In this document: positions 41,665 through 52,443 of the stretch, piece after piece
Layout of the letters: each line of letters opens with the position of its first letter
Position numbering within the stretch: the first letter of the stretch is position 1
Origin: Chrysoporthe austroafricana
Taxonomy: Eukaryota; Ascomycota; Sordariomycetes; Diaporthales; Cryphonectriaceae
Direction of reading: 5' to 3'
DNA: 64,000 nt
Assembly: GCA_001051155.2 (NCBI GenBank)
Contig: JYIP02000011.1
Coordinates: 124,001 to 188,000 of the forward strand
Translations under genes and position numbers: made by a program
Notes under the pieces: model-generated
The model's database searches: none
Seen by the model: only the letters and a program-made list of their open reading frames with translations
What the model was told of the DNA's origin: nothing

Positions 41665-43419
41665 ATGGTGGTCGATACGGCGTACTACGACGTTCTCGGC
41701 GTCCAGCCCACGGCGACCGACCTAGAGATCAAGAAGGCATATCGCAAGATGGCCATGGTCCACCACCCAGGTAGGCAGCAGCCCCCCCTCCCCGGAACGC
41801 AGGCAGCGCTGGGGAGTGTGCGCGGACAGTCGTCGCGGGGACACTCGTCGAATAACACATCCTCCACTGCCCCGCAGACAAGAACCCGGACGACCCGACC
41901 GCCCACGAAAAGTTCCAGGCGATCGGCGAGGCCTACCAGGTCCTCTCCGACTCCGACCTGCGCAAGGCCTACGACAAGTTCGGCAAAGACCATGCGAAGC
42001 CACAAGAGGGCTTCGCCGACCCGGCCGAGTTCTTCACCAGCATCTTTGGCGGTGACGCCTTCGTGGACTGGATCGGCGAGATCGGCCTGATGAAGGATCT
42101 GACGACCACCATGGACATCACCATGACCGCCGAGGAGGAGGAGGAGCTGGCTGCCGCCGCTGCCGCCGCCGACGCTGACGCCGAGTTCCCGGGCACCGAG
42201 GACGCCGTCAGGGAGAGCATCAAGACAGCACGGGCCGATGCGGAAAAGACGCAGGCGCCGCCCACCGTCACGGCGGAGAGCGAGGCCGCCGGCGACAGGC
42301 CACCCGCGACAGGCGCCGCCGCTCCGGCGCCCGGCCTGGCACCCTCTGGGGCCACCCCCTCCCGCACCCCCTCCCCGGCCCCCAGCGGCACGTCGACGCC
42401 CAGGAGGCAGGGCATCCCCATCCGGCCTGCCATCATGGACCGCCCCTCTGACGAGGTGACGGCGGGCGCGCCAGGCGACTCGTCGGTGCACAAGAAGGAC
42501 AAGGACAAGAAGAAGGCCGGCCTGACCAAGGAGCAGCGGGAGAAGCTGGCAGAGTACGAGAAGGAGCGCGCGCGGGTGCGCCAGGAGCGCGTGGACACCC
42601 TCGCCAGGAAGCTCCTGGACCGGATATCGGTGTGGACGGAGACGGACAAGGGCCGCGACGTCACCAAGGCGTTCCAGGAGAAGATACGGCTCGAGGTGGA
42701 GAACCTCAAGATGGAATCCTTCGGCATCGACATCCTGCACGCCATCGGCCAGACCTACCTGTCCAAGGCCACGAACCTGCTCAAGTCGCAGAAGCTGTTC
42801 GGCATCGGCGGCTTCTTCGGCCGGATGAAGGACAAGGGCACCATCGTCAAGGAGACGTGGAACACCATCTCCAGCGCCATCGACGCTCAGCAGACCATGG
42901 AGGAGATGAGCCGGATGGAGGAGCAGGGCGGCGAGGAGTGGACGGACGAGAGGAAGATGGAGTACGAGAGGCGCGTGACGGGCAAGATCCTGAACGCGGC
43001 ATGGCGCGGCAGCAAGTTCGAGATCCAGAGCGTGCTGCGCGAGGTCTGCGACACGGTGCTGAACGACAAGAAGGTGTCACTGAACAAGAGGCTGGAGCGG
43101 GCGCAGGCCATGGTCATCATCGGCGAGATATGTGCAAAGGTATGTTCTGTTCACCCTGGCAGCCCCACAGCTTCCCCCTCCCCCCTCCCCCCGGCGGAGG
43201 GGCCGGCGGCGGCCGGTCGCTTTGCGCAAGGAGACTGACGCGTGTCCGGCGAAACAGGCACAGAGGAGTCCCGAGGAGGAAGGAGACTTCATGGCGTTCG
43301 AGCAGCTGGTGGCGGAGGCGACGATCAAGAAGGAGAAGGAGAAGGAGAAGGAGGAGCGGAAGAAGAAGCACAAGCACTCCCACGGGAAGGCGAGTCCCGA
43401 GCCGGCGAGCGCATCTTAG
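41665..43419 (+). CDS. DnaJ protein with DnaJ-X domain (Caj1/Djp1-like)
   Basis: Hsp40 co-chaperone; relatives assist Hsp70 and, for Djp1, peroxisomal import. Three exons: 41665-41770, 41878-43139, 43258-43419 (introns 107 and 118 bp); 509 aa. The J domain covers residues 6-70. Its HPD motif (34-36) is split by intron 1 and rebuilt by splicing (CCA, then G joined to AC). [18 protein letters not shown] ends the J domain, and [19 protein letters not shown] follows. A Pro/Ala/Ser-rich linker (about 170-260) leads to a charged helical DnaJ-X region with [18 protein letters not shown] and [22 protein letters not shown]. The tail is Lys/Glu-rich and ends in [10 protein letters not shown]. There is no Zn-finger, so it is not a type I J protein. 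Confidence 0.88.
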
Positions 43420-44176
43420 AAGAGGGGGGCCGCTGGCCTCGCTCAATGGCGTGGCCGACATGCGTCAGGACGGGCAGATGGCCGCCTCCGTGCCTGCGTG
43501 AACCGGGAGAGACGACAGATGGCGCCCCAGATCTAGAGTAAGAATAGAGCTCCGGTTCGTGCGCGAGCAGCATGGCGGGTCGGAACAAGGCGAAAGGGGC
43601 GGGCGGGCGGCTGCGGGAGTAAGCACTCTGGCGATACATGGGCTATATTGCGCCTTTTCGGGCTCTCCTGGGATGCTCCCGATGCAGGTGTATGTGATCG
43701 GATGTGTGATGGAGGCCACGGCGTCGCCGCGGGCTGGGAAGAGATGGGGGAGCACGTGACAGCGTGTAGGTACTTATAAGACCCCACCCTGCTTAAAGCC
43801 GCCTTGACGCGATCCCTGCCCTGTGCAGCCTGCCAGGCACAAGTGCAGACCACACCCCTCCCAACCTCGCTGCCTGCGTCTCCCCTCGTGCTCGCCACAG
43901 GGCAGCCGCACCACACCACAACGCGTTGTCGTTATTGTGTCCGCGTCCTTGCGCTCGTCTGTTCCGTCCTCCGGCATCTGCTCGCTGCGGACATGTCTCC
44001 TGCAAGAGATTGCACCGCCAACTAGCAAGCCACCGTGCCTCCGCGTCTCGCGTCCCGCCTCAGCCCTCCCGAGTCCTCACCGGGCCAGAACCCCAGAACC
44101 CACACAGGCGTCTCCGCAGGGGCCCAGCGGCGGCGGCGACGACAGCATAAACAAAAAGCAGCGGCACACGCCCAGC
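43420..44176. other. Intergenic between DnaJ and NBS1
   Basis: Same-direction genes separated by 757 bp. Nothing coding is supported; it should contain the DnaJ 3' UTR and the NBS1 promoter. Long frames on both strands here are not conserved-looking. Confidence 0.4.
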
Positions 44177-47016
44177 ATGTGGCTCTTGGAGACGGACGGC
44201 GGAGCCTTTGGAGGTATGCCCGCCCCGCACGGTCAACGGAGGTTCGAGGCAGCAGCTGATCCAGGTCGGCCACAGGCAAGAAGCTATGGCTGCGTCCGGG
44301 GAAGCGATACCTCTTGGGCAGGACGTCTATAGAAGGTATGCCGTCGCCATCGTGTCGCTCGTAGCACCCGCGTCCTCGCTGACCAGGCGCGTGCCCAGCA
44401 GGCCAGATCTGCATCCCGCACAAGACCATCTCGAGAAAGCACCTGACCATCGAGGTCGCCAAGGTCCCCCAGGGACAGGGTGTGAGTTCCCAAGACGCCC
44501 CATCCCCCTCCCGGTCTGTTCCTGCAACATCCTGACCGAGACGCGCACCGTCGTAGGCCGATCCTCGAAGCCGCTCGGCCGTCACCCTCGAAGGTCTCCA
44601 GACTAAGTTCGGGACATGGGTCAACGGAAAGTCGATGAAGGGCAAGCGGTCCCTCCTCGCCAAGGACGACAACACGATCAAGCTCGGAGAATGTGACGAG
44701 CTGTTCCGGTAAGCTGTGTCCGCTCTGAGGGGGCGTCCCGGAGACCCTCTGTCTAACTCGAACGTCCTGCTAGCATCAAGTGGCACCCGGTCGTCATCGG
44801 CTTTTCACTGTCCAAAGCCGAACTCGAGCACGGCGCGTTGGCCCTCATACAAGAGAGGCTGGAACCGCTCGATATCAAGTACACTACCGAGCACCGACTC
44901 GCCGACGTCACACATGTCGTCAGCAAGAGGCGGAACACATCGAGAGTGTTGCAGGCTCTTATCAATGGGCAGCTTGTCGTCAGCCAGGCCTTCACAGATG
45001 CGATAGCTCATGCCGTCGCCTTGGAACCCGACGACAACGGTGCCGAGACGTGCAAGCTGGAAAAGGATTTCGAGGGCAGCTGGCCCGATGCGAGCAGGTA
45101 CTTACCGCCCAGGACAGACGGCCCCGGCGCTGATCAGCCCGACGAGGCCTTCGCGCCCAACGAACGGAGAAGAAACATCTTCGATGGTTACACCTTCATC
45201 TTCTATGAGCGCAAGCGGTATGATGAACTCCTCCCGGTCCTCACGAGTGCGAGAGGGAAGGCTCTTCTTAGAGAGGCTGTTCCCGGAAAGACAGATATAG
45301 ACGACTTCATCCGCTACGTCAAGGGGGTTGCCGGAGAGAAGGGCCTGGGCGAATTTGAAGATGGCAGTGAAGGACGGGGTGTTGTTGTGGTGAGATATGT
45401 GCCACCGGGCGAGGACGAGAACGCAGGGTGGTATCTGAAGTTCTACAATCAGGTGGCTCTCCGGCTGGATCACCGCCCCATCGAGTCACGCGACTTGCTC
45501 CCTGCAATACTTGATATCGAGCCTACGCAGCTGAGGCGGCCTCTCGAGGAGGAGCCCACCCCTCGAGCGTCAGGTATGCCACCTCAATCTGTGAACCTCC
45601 GAGCCGCAGCAGAGTAGCTAAGTCTCTACAGCCGTGCAGGATCCCATCTCGGAAGTAGGAGCTGCTGATAACGCCATGGAGATCGATGAGCCCCGGGAGG
45701 GTTCGGTGATCGAGGAATCACCCCAGCCGCCGCCCCGACCAGCCCGTAGTGGCCGCCAACGGTCTGTGCCTAAAAGCAGATTTAGGGGGTTCAACGTCGG
45801 TTCAGATAGTGATGATGATAATGATGACGACGACGACAATGATGGGCCAGCCGTGCCCGAACGGCCGAGTGCACCTGCGGAGGAATCGCAGGGCATGTTC
45901 ATGACACAGCCAGAGGATGGCCCGGGCCAAGCGCAGCAATTCGGGCCGCCGGGAGCCCCACAGCGCAAGCGTCGCGCCCCAGAGCACGACATCATGGAGG
46001 AGGTGGCGCCAACAGCTGCACGGATCAAACGCATGCGCTTGGAAGGGGGTGAGGATCCTCTACCGGTAGTAGAGGCGACCCCTCCACCTGCCGAGGAGGA
46101 CGAGGCGCCGGGACCCCCCCCCCGCAGGGGCAAGACTAGAACCCAGACGACGACCAAGACCGCAAAGGGCAACAACAAATCTAAGAAGACTGCCGAGGAG
46201 TCTGGTGACGAGCTTCTTGACCAGTTCATCCAGGTCGGTCAGGAGGAAGAAGCGCAGAGACAGGCCGAGGATGAGCTCCTCCGCCGCCAGCTCAACGAGG
46301 GCGAGATCGACTTCAAGGATATCCGGGACTCCACAAACGTACAGCCCATGGCGGTCCGCCGACGGCCGGGCCAGGGAGCGCAAGATCAGGACAGTGGAGA
46401 GAGGAGATGGGACCCGAGGTGGAACGGGCTCAAGAACTTCAAGAAGTTCCGAAAGCAAGGCGATAAACAGGTCCGCCCGCAGGCCAAAGCCATCATTTCG
46501 CTTGAGCCCGTCAGGACGAAGGAATACGGACTCAGTGACGACTACTGGCTGCAGAACCAGCAGAAGCCGAAGAAGGGCAGGACGCAGAGGCAGGGCGGCC
46601 CGCCTAGGCAGGGTGAGAGCCAGGCCAGGGCCAGTGCCACGGTCACAGCCACGGCCACGGGAGGCCAGCTAGGGACAGCAAGTCAGGCGGTAGGGATCGG
46701 GAGCGATAGCGAGGAGGGTGCTGGTATAGACGATGCTGACAACCGGCCCCTACCGGACGTGATGGATGTGGGGCCCCCTGCCGAGCTGTCCCGGTCACGC
46801 AAGGGCAAGGCGGCCGCGCAGGCGGGCACACAACAAAGCCAGGCGGCGCGGAAGCAGACACGGGCGGGCAAGCGAGCGGCCCCGGACGCACCGGCAACGA
46901 CCCAGCCGGCCAAGAGGCGCGCGACTCGGGCGACAAGAGCAACGCAGGAAGACAACAACGAGGACGAGGATAGCGAGGACGGGGGGCTGAGCTTCAGATT
47001 TGGCAAGCGGAAGTGA
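44177..47016 (+). CDS. NBS1: Nbs1/nibrin homologue of the MRN DNA-repair complex
   Basis: Subunit of the Mre11-Rad50-Nbs1 complex that senses DNA double-strand breaks and recruits ATM/Tel1. Six exons: 44177-44213, 44276-44335, 44402-44481, 44557-44708, 44774-45573, 45632-47016 (introns 58-75 bp); 837 aa. The FHA domain (residues 1 to about 115) starts MWLLETDGGAFGG, then KRYLLGR, HKTISRKHLTIEV and TFGTWVNG-type sequence (GTWVNGKSM). Tandem BRCT repeats follow at about 125-350 (FSLSKAELEHGAL; RRRNIFDGYTFIFYERKRY). After a long acidic, disordered part, RWNGLKNFKKFRKQG at about residue 640 matches the Mre11-binding KNFKKF motif. The extreme C-terminus GGLSFRFGKRK resembles the ATM/Tel1-binding acidic-FxF tail. 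The tiny 5' exons are set by the Gly/Lys-Trp join GGKKLWLRPGKRY. Confidence 0.9.
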
Positions 47017-47327
47017 GCTGTCAGCGGCACAACCGACGCGGGCAATCTCGCAAAGCGGGCGTGGGCGGGTCACGATCTCGGAGGGGTGGGTATCTTATGT
47101 GCAGCCATCCGGTGATGGCCCTATGTAGCTGTAGCTGGTGCTGGTGCTGGTGCTGGTGCTGGTGCTGTGTAGCGCAGCGCAGCGTTGTCTATGATGCATC
47201 TAAATCTAATCTCTCAAAAGAAGCCAGAGCAGAGTCCCAATCCAGCGCCGGGGTCCGTCCGCCCTCCCCCGTGCGTGCGCCCCAGCCCACCCACATGCCG
47301 GCCTAGATATCAGCAGAGGTGCCCCGC
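47017..47327. other. Short convergent intergenic with GCTGGT repeat
   Basis: 311 bp between NBS1 and the cytochrome b5-like gene. It has a GCTGGT hexanucleotide run at 47134-47166; nothing else is seen. Confidence 0.5.
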
Positions 47328-48521
47328 TCAGTCCATCTCCTCCATCTTGTTCGCGGACTCGTGCTCGTCGACCAGCAGCCCGACCAGGCACGACTGCAGC
47401 ATGGTCTCGTAGTTGACCCAGGGGTGGACCTCGGCAAACAGCCTGGTGCCGTCCCGGCCGGCGCCGCGGAGCAGCTCGGGCCCGCCGCCGGGGTGGAAGG
47501 GGGTGTAGGGGGTGACGTTGTAGACCTTGCCGCCGAAGGCGGTCCAGGCGTCGCGGCCCCGGCGGCCGTTCTGCAGGCGCAGCATGCTCGGAGTGACGCG
47601 CAGGTAGGGCGTGTCGGGGGGCAGGCCGCGCAGGTCGGAGGTGGGCGACTGGGCGAGGCGGGCCCAGTCGAGGGGGGAGTGGCCCGGCTCGAGGGTGACC
47701 TGCCTCGAGGGCTTCTTGGGGATGGAGGTGGCCGTGGGGGGTGGGAACAGGCTGCTAGAGGAGGAGGAGGAGGAGGAGGAGGAGGAGGCGGCGGCGGTAG
47801 TGGCGGCAGCGGTACCAGGCGCGCCGCGGCGCGGGATAGGGAGGTTACGCTCGCGCGTGGGTGCCGGGCTGGGGGTCCCGTTCAGGGTGGGTATGCGTCG
47901 TAGTGGCGAGGATGCCGCATTCTGGGGGCCGTGGCCCGGTCTCGCCCGGCTGTTGGAGGCCGGCACGGGCGGCGGCGGCATGAGGTCGGACGCGGTCCTG
48001 GGCAGGGCAGGCACGACGGTCGGGTGGGGTGCCGGCAGTGTCGTGATGGAGGGGGTGCTCGCATCGCCGGCGGTCGACGACGACAGGTCTGAGGTGACCA
48101 GGATCGGCACGGCGTCGTCTCTCAGCGTGGCGGATGCCTTCGGGGTCGCCTGACCCTCCCCCTCCCCCTCCTCCTCCTCCTCCTCCTGCTGCTGCTGCTG
48201 CTGATATTGCTGTTGGTCATCGTCGTCGGTGGCCTCGACGACGGGGACCTCCACGATGGCCGGCACGGGCTCAGTAGACGCGCCTCGTGCATCCGGCCCT
48301 GCCTCCCGGTGGAGAGGCTGCTGGGCCGCCGGCGCGGGCGGCCTGGGTTCGCGGTCCTCCTCTCGCCCGACGCCCTCGTCCTGCCTGGCGGGTGGCCGTG
48401 GGGCAGGGCGGCCGGGCGTGGTCTGGCCCAGGCTGGCCAGGAGCCTCGGCAGCCATGCCGGGGGGCGCAGACAGACGAGGAGGACGGAGGCGACGATGAG
48501 GGAGATTCCGATCAGCGCCAT
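47328..48521 (-). CDS. Cytochrome b5-like heme-binding protein (Irc21-like)
   Basis: Single exon, 397 aa. It starts with a hydrophobic segment (MALIGISLIVASVLLVCL) that could anchor the protein in the ER membrane. Residues about 30-270 are a low-complexity linker with Gln/Glu runs (QQQYQQQQQQEEEEEE) and a poly-Ser stretch. The C-terminal 110 residues form a cytochrome b5 domain: RVTPSMLRLQNG, AWTAFGGKVYNVTPYTPFHPGGGPELL (the HPGG heme-ligand motif), then LFAEVHPWVNYETMLQSCLVG with the second His. The arrangement resembles Irc21 or the b5 part of CYB5R4; the redox partner is unknown. The final residues (HESANKMEEMD) lie beyond the domain. Confidence 0.8.
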   Translation of the reverse strand: MALIGISLIVASVLLVCLRPPAWLPRLLASLGQTTPGRPAPRPPARQDEGVGREEDREPRPPAPAAQQPLHREAGPDARGASTEPVPAIVEVPVVEATDDDDQQQYQQQQQQEEEEEEGEGEGQATPKASATLRDDAVPILVTSDLSSSTAGDASTPSITTLPAPHPTVVPALPRTASDLMPPPPVPASNSRARPGHGPQNAASSPLRRIPTLNGTPSPAPTRERNLPIPRRGAPGTAAATTAAASSSSSSSSSSSSLFPPPTATSIPKKPSRQVTLEPGHSPLDWARLAQSPTSDLRGLPPDTPYLRVTPSMLRLQNGRRGRDAWTAFGGKVYNVTPYTPFHPGGGPELLRGAGRDGTRLFAEVHPWVNYETMLQSCLVGLLVDEHESANKMEEMD

Positions 48522-48593
48522 CGCAGGGAGGGACCGGACGGCTCTGGGGACCGGAATGTCATGGGCACATGCTGCGGTGCGCTGTCCTCCTTT

Positions 48594-48696
48594 TTTTTTT
48601 TTTTTTTTTTTTTTTTTCCTTTTCTTTTTTTTTTTTTTTTTTTTTTTTTGTTGTGGGGGGGTGGTGGGGGGGTTTGGTTTGGNTTTTTTTTTTTTT
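48594..48696 (+). repeat. Poly-T tract interrupted by TTCC and G-runs, with an N
   Basis: Two long T-runs around TTTTCC, then G-runs and an undetermined base at 48683. The true length is uncertain and the region may be an assembly join. Confidence 0.9.
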
Positions 48697-49630
48697 ACCC
48701 TCTTCCTTTGGCTCTTCTTCTTCTTGTTCTGGGTGGGACGGGCGGCTGGTGGGATTGGCGACAGGATCTGGCGACGGCGTTACTGTGTATGGAGCAATCC
48801 CTGGGCACGCAGGGCGGCTGGCTGGCGATGGAAGAGTGAAGGTTTCGACAGCTGGGCCGAGCCCCACCGTGCCCACCTCGTGGCAGCCCTGGCGGCCATG
48901 GGCACCTAATTTGAATACCAGCAGGGCGCTATAGGGGCAGGGGGGGCAGGGGTAGCAGGGGTAGCAGGGGTAGCAGGGGCCCCGGGGGGATGCCTGGGGG
49001 GTTGGGGGGGCCCTGGGGGGATTCGAGTTAGCGCCCGATGTCATCTCCCAGCACCTGCAGCGAGGCGGGCTCGCGGCACAAAAACAAACCCGTCTGTGGA
49101 CTACTAAGTATGTGTCAGTACTTGAAGAATATCCGCCAGAGGCCAGAAAGAGGGCCCAGCCTGCCCTCGCCCGTGCCCCCTGCCTCAAGGCCATCGTAAG
49201 GAAGCAGAGGTCGGTCCTCTCGCTCCAGGAGGCGGTCGAGGGCAGAGGGCAGCACGGGCCGACACAAAAGGGGGCAGAGGGAGAGAGAAGCCCGAAGCCC
49301 GTGCCCCGTCGCCCCGCCCCGCCCTCTCTGCTTGCTCGGTACTGACGTATGGACGCGGTTCCGTTTTTTATTTTTATTCTCTCATCCCGAGGGGGTCCAC
49401 ACCCAATTAACGAGCCAGGGCGGCAGGCAGCCTTGCGTCCTCGCGCGCGAGATTGGGGGAGGAGGGGGGCCGGCTCCTGAAACGGCGTGCGGGCTCTCGA
49501 CGATGATGGCGGTGGCGGCGGTGGTGGCAGGCAGACGGACGGACGGACAGATAGACAGACAGACAGACAGACTGGAGGGAGAGGGAGGGAGAGAGGAACG
49601 CAGCAGGGGCGTGGCGGAGGGGGGGAGAGC

Positions 49631-49671
49631 GCTGGGCTGGCGCTGGGCTGGCGCTGGGCTGGCGCTGGGCT
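49631..49671 (+). repeat. 11 bp tandem repeat (GCTGGGCTGGC)
   Basis: Nearly four near-perfect copies in non-coding DNA; the period is not a multiple of three. Confidence 0.85.
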
Positions 49672-50361
49672 CGCCAGATGTTTACTCCCCATGTGCTGAG
49701 TACTCAGTATATGCTTTTGCTGCTGCTGCGCTGGGCGGGCGCTCTGTACGTCATTAGGTAAGCCGGCAAGCAGCGACGGGCCCTGGCACGCTGAGGGTCC
49801 TGGCCTCGGCCCTGGCCTTGGCCCTGACCTTGGCCTGGCTTGGCCGCGGCCTGGCAGTTTCGCGGTGCATGGCGCTATGGAACCCTCTGTAGTGTGTGCC
49901 CTGTGCCGGGTGCTGCCCCTGTGCTGCTGGGCATGCCCCAGTTGACCCCCCCCAGTAGGGGCTTGTTGTCTCCTCTGCACGGGCGGTTCCCTCGCAACCA
50001 ACCATTCCATTCCAGTCCCTCCACCGCCGCATACTAACTCACCCGTCCGTCCACACCACACCACGCACCCGCATCACCACCGACAACCCCAACCACCACA
50101 CCACACCACGACCGCCACCTCTCGATCTCGAGGCCGATCCTGCGCCTCACCCCACGGCCTCTCGCACCCCCCCAGAACCCGTCGCGTCTCCGTCGAGTCC
50201 GCTTCCGCCTCCGCCTCCGCCTCGGCTGCACCGCAGGGCTCGCCCGCCCCGTTCACCACGTCTTCCCCCCGCGCCGACGCCGACGCCCATCGCGAACCGC
50301 AGCCCGCCCTCCAGGGCGAAAGCGAACCCGCCCTGCCGCCCGGCAAGATGCTGCCGTCGAG

Positions 50362-52443
50362 ATGAGGAACCTGAACACCCCCCGCTCCTCCGCCACCAGA
50401 GAGCCGCCCGCGGCCTCGCCCTCCTCCTCCTCCTCCTCCTCCGCCAGGATGCCCTACGACCGCTCGAGCCCCGTGGCCCCCTCCGCGTCACGCCAGCAGC
50501 CGCAGATGCCCACCCTGGCCAGGAGGCCGCACGGCGCCGCCCCCAAGCTGGCCGCCGTCAGGCCGGCTCCCACCTCTGCGCCCCAGCGCCAGACCGTCAC
50601 CCTCGCCGCCCCCGCCCCCCGGCGGTCCGCTCGCCCGCCCGAGCCCGCCAGCGCCCGCCCGCATGCCACCGGCAGCGGCAGCGGCAGCAGCAGGAGGGAG
50701 CCCCTCCTCGCGGGCAGCGCCCACGGCTCGCCCAACCCTGCCGACGCGTCAGCGGACGCCTGGGACGCCCGCTCGGGCCTGTCCCTACCAGCTTCGGGCC
50801 TGGACGCCGACCTCGCCAGGTACGATGGCCCGCCCGCCGCGAGCCGCGGCTCCAAGTTCTTCTACGCAAGCGACGCCCCGAAGGGCGCCCAGCCGGCCGC
50901 CCAGGCCCGACCCCCGCCGCCCCCGCCGCCGCAGCAGCAACAACAGCAGCAGAAGGGCCCGACGTTCTTCTACGCGAACGGGGACAACCTGCCTCCCAGG
51001 CCAGGCCCGGGCCCTGCCGCCCCCGCCGCTCCTGCCCCGTTCTCGCCCACCTCGGCTGCGCCCTCCCAGGACCCCCTGGCGGGCAGGTTCATGTACGCCG
51101 GCGGCGCCCCGGACCTGAAGCCCGGCCTCGCCACCTCCGGGTCCGGCTCCGTCGTGTCGGCGAGCTCTAGGGCGGCCTCGGCGCGGTCGGGAAACGCGCC
51201 CCCTCCTTCGCCCGCCCTAGCGCCTCCGAGGGCGCCCTCGCCGCCCAAGCCCGCATCCCAGCCTCATGCCCCCGCCCAGGGCTCCGCCGGCCCGACCATC
51301 GCCGAGCGGCGCAGTATAGTCACCTCGGCGCCTCACCTGGGCCAGAGCGGTGCCGGCCTACGCCGCATCAGCGCCGAGACCCCCCCGAGGCTGCCCCTGG
51401 GCCACTCGCGCTCCGGGAGCCTGGTGACCGAGGGGGGCTCGGCCGCCGCCGCCGCCTCTCCCGCCGCCTCCGCGCTCGGCTTCAGCACCCCGGGCCTGTC
51501 CATGGCCTCAGTGCTGCAGGCCGCCGAGGACCTCGCAGACCATGACGACAACGAGAGCACGGTCTCGGGCCTCACCAGCCCCAAGTCGGCCGGCGGCAGC
51601 GACCCCCTCAACGAGCTGGTCGCCAACGCGAGGCGGGAGCGCAAGGTCCAGGACCTGCAGATCACGAATGCCTCTCTCGAGGCCATCAACCGGACCCTCG
51701 AGCGGCAGCTGCGGAAGCAGACCAACGAGCTGAGGCGCTTCAAGCGGCTGTCCAGGGCCGGCCGGCTCTCGTCGGCCAACGCCGCCGCCGCCGCCTCGTC
51801 CCGCGCCGTGTCCGACCCCGCCGCGGGCGAGGCCCAGGAGGGCCCGCTCAACAGCCTGGGCCCCTCCGACCTCAGCGGGGAGGAGGGCTCCGATCCGAGC
51901 CCGGAGGATGAGGACCTCGAGTCAGAGGCGTCGGGGTCCGACTCGACGGGCTCCGCGCAGACGAGCCCCAGCGCCATAGCCGCGGACGGGCGGCGCAGGA
52001 AGCGCGACGAGAGGCGGCTGCAGGCCGACCTGTCCAAGCACCAGCAGCTGCTCGTCGACAGCCAGAAGATGAACCAGAGCCTCAAGAGGTGCCTGGGCTG
52101 GACGGAGGAGCTGATCAGGGAGGGCCAGAGGGCCCTGGCGTACCAGGTCCGGATCAGCGAGGTCGAGATGGGCGGCCATGGCGCGCCCGAGGACGGCGAG
52201 AAGCCCTATATATACGACGGAGCTGCGCTCTGGGACCATGACGACCGGAAGCGGGGCGACGGGCTGGACGAAGACGAAAACGAAGACGAAGACGAAGAAG
52301 AGACAGACGAGAGCGGACACGGCGATGCCGACGAGACGATGCGACTGCGGATCGAGCGCCTCCGGCCGGCCGACGGGGCTGGCGGCAAACAGGCCGCGCA
52401 GGACAGGGACAGCGGCATCGTCCTCGCAGGAGACGCTCCATGA
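50362..52443 (+). CDS. Coiled-coil, Ala/Pro-rich protein of unknown function
   Basis: Single exon, 693 aa. Residues 1 to about 370 are a disordered Ala/Pro/Ser-rich region with repeated GSKFFYASD, GPTFFYANGD and GRFMYAGG phrases (FxYA motifs at about 173, 203 and 243). A coiled coil follows at about 415-470 (KVQDLQITNASLEAINRTLE, then RQLRKQTNELRRFKRLSR). A second helical segment lies at about 546-605 (RLQADLSKHQQLLVDSQKMN, then SLKRCLGWTEELIREGQRAL). The C-terminus is very acidic. The pattern (disordered N-terminus with short repeated aromatic motifs, then coiled coils) is common in fungal scaffold proteins, but I do not recognise the family. The start at 50362 is the first Met of the frame. 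Confidence 0.65.
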   Translation: MRNLNTPRSSATREPPAASPSSSSSSSARMPYDRSSPVAPSASRQQPQMPTLARRPHGAAPKLAAVRPAPTSAPQRQTVTLAAPAPRRSARPPEPASARPHATGSGSGSSRREPLLAGSAHGSPNPADASADAWDARSGLSLPASGLDADLARYDGPPAASRGSKFFYASDAPKGAQPAAQARPPPPPPPQQQQQQQKGPTFFYANGDNLPPRPGPGPAAPAAPAPFSPTSAAPSQDPLAGRFMYAGGAPDLKPGLATSGSGSVVSASSRAASARSGNAPPPSPALAPPRAPSPPKPASQPHAPAQGSAGPTIAERRSIVTSAPHLGQSGAGLRRISAETPPRLPLGHSRSGSLVTEGGSAAAAASPAASALGFSTPGLSMASVLQAAEDLADHDDNESTVSGLTSPKSAGGSDPLNELVANARRERKVQDLQITNASLEAINRTLERQLRKQTNELRRFKRLSRAGRLSSANAAAAASSRAVSDPAAGEAQEGPLNSLGPSDLSGEEGSDPSPEDEDLESEASGSDSTGSAQTSPSAIAADGRRRKRDERRLQADLSKHQQLLVDSQKMNQSLKRCLGWTEELIREGQRALAYQVRISEVEMGGHGAPEDGEKPYIYDGAALWDHDDRKRGDGLDEDENEDEDEEETDESGHGDADETMRLRIERLRPADGAGGKQAAQDRDSGIVLAGDAP

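Larger units (their letters stand above)
48522..50361. other. Intergenic with homopolymer, N and several minisatellites
   Basis: 1.8 kb between divergent genes. It contains the poly-T run with an N (48594-48696), a 9 bp GTAGCAGGG repeat (48950-48979), a GACA repeat (49539-49571), an 11 bp GCTGGGCTGGC repeat (49631-49671) and a CCACAC/CCG-rich leader before 50362. The minus-strand open frame 50064-48559 runs through these repeats and is rejected as a gene. Confidence 0.45.

Noticed and set aside
48559..50064. 501-codon minus-strand frame with an unknown residue
   Set aside because: Runs through a poly-T tract, an N and several minisatellites; low-complexity with no domain.
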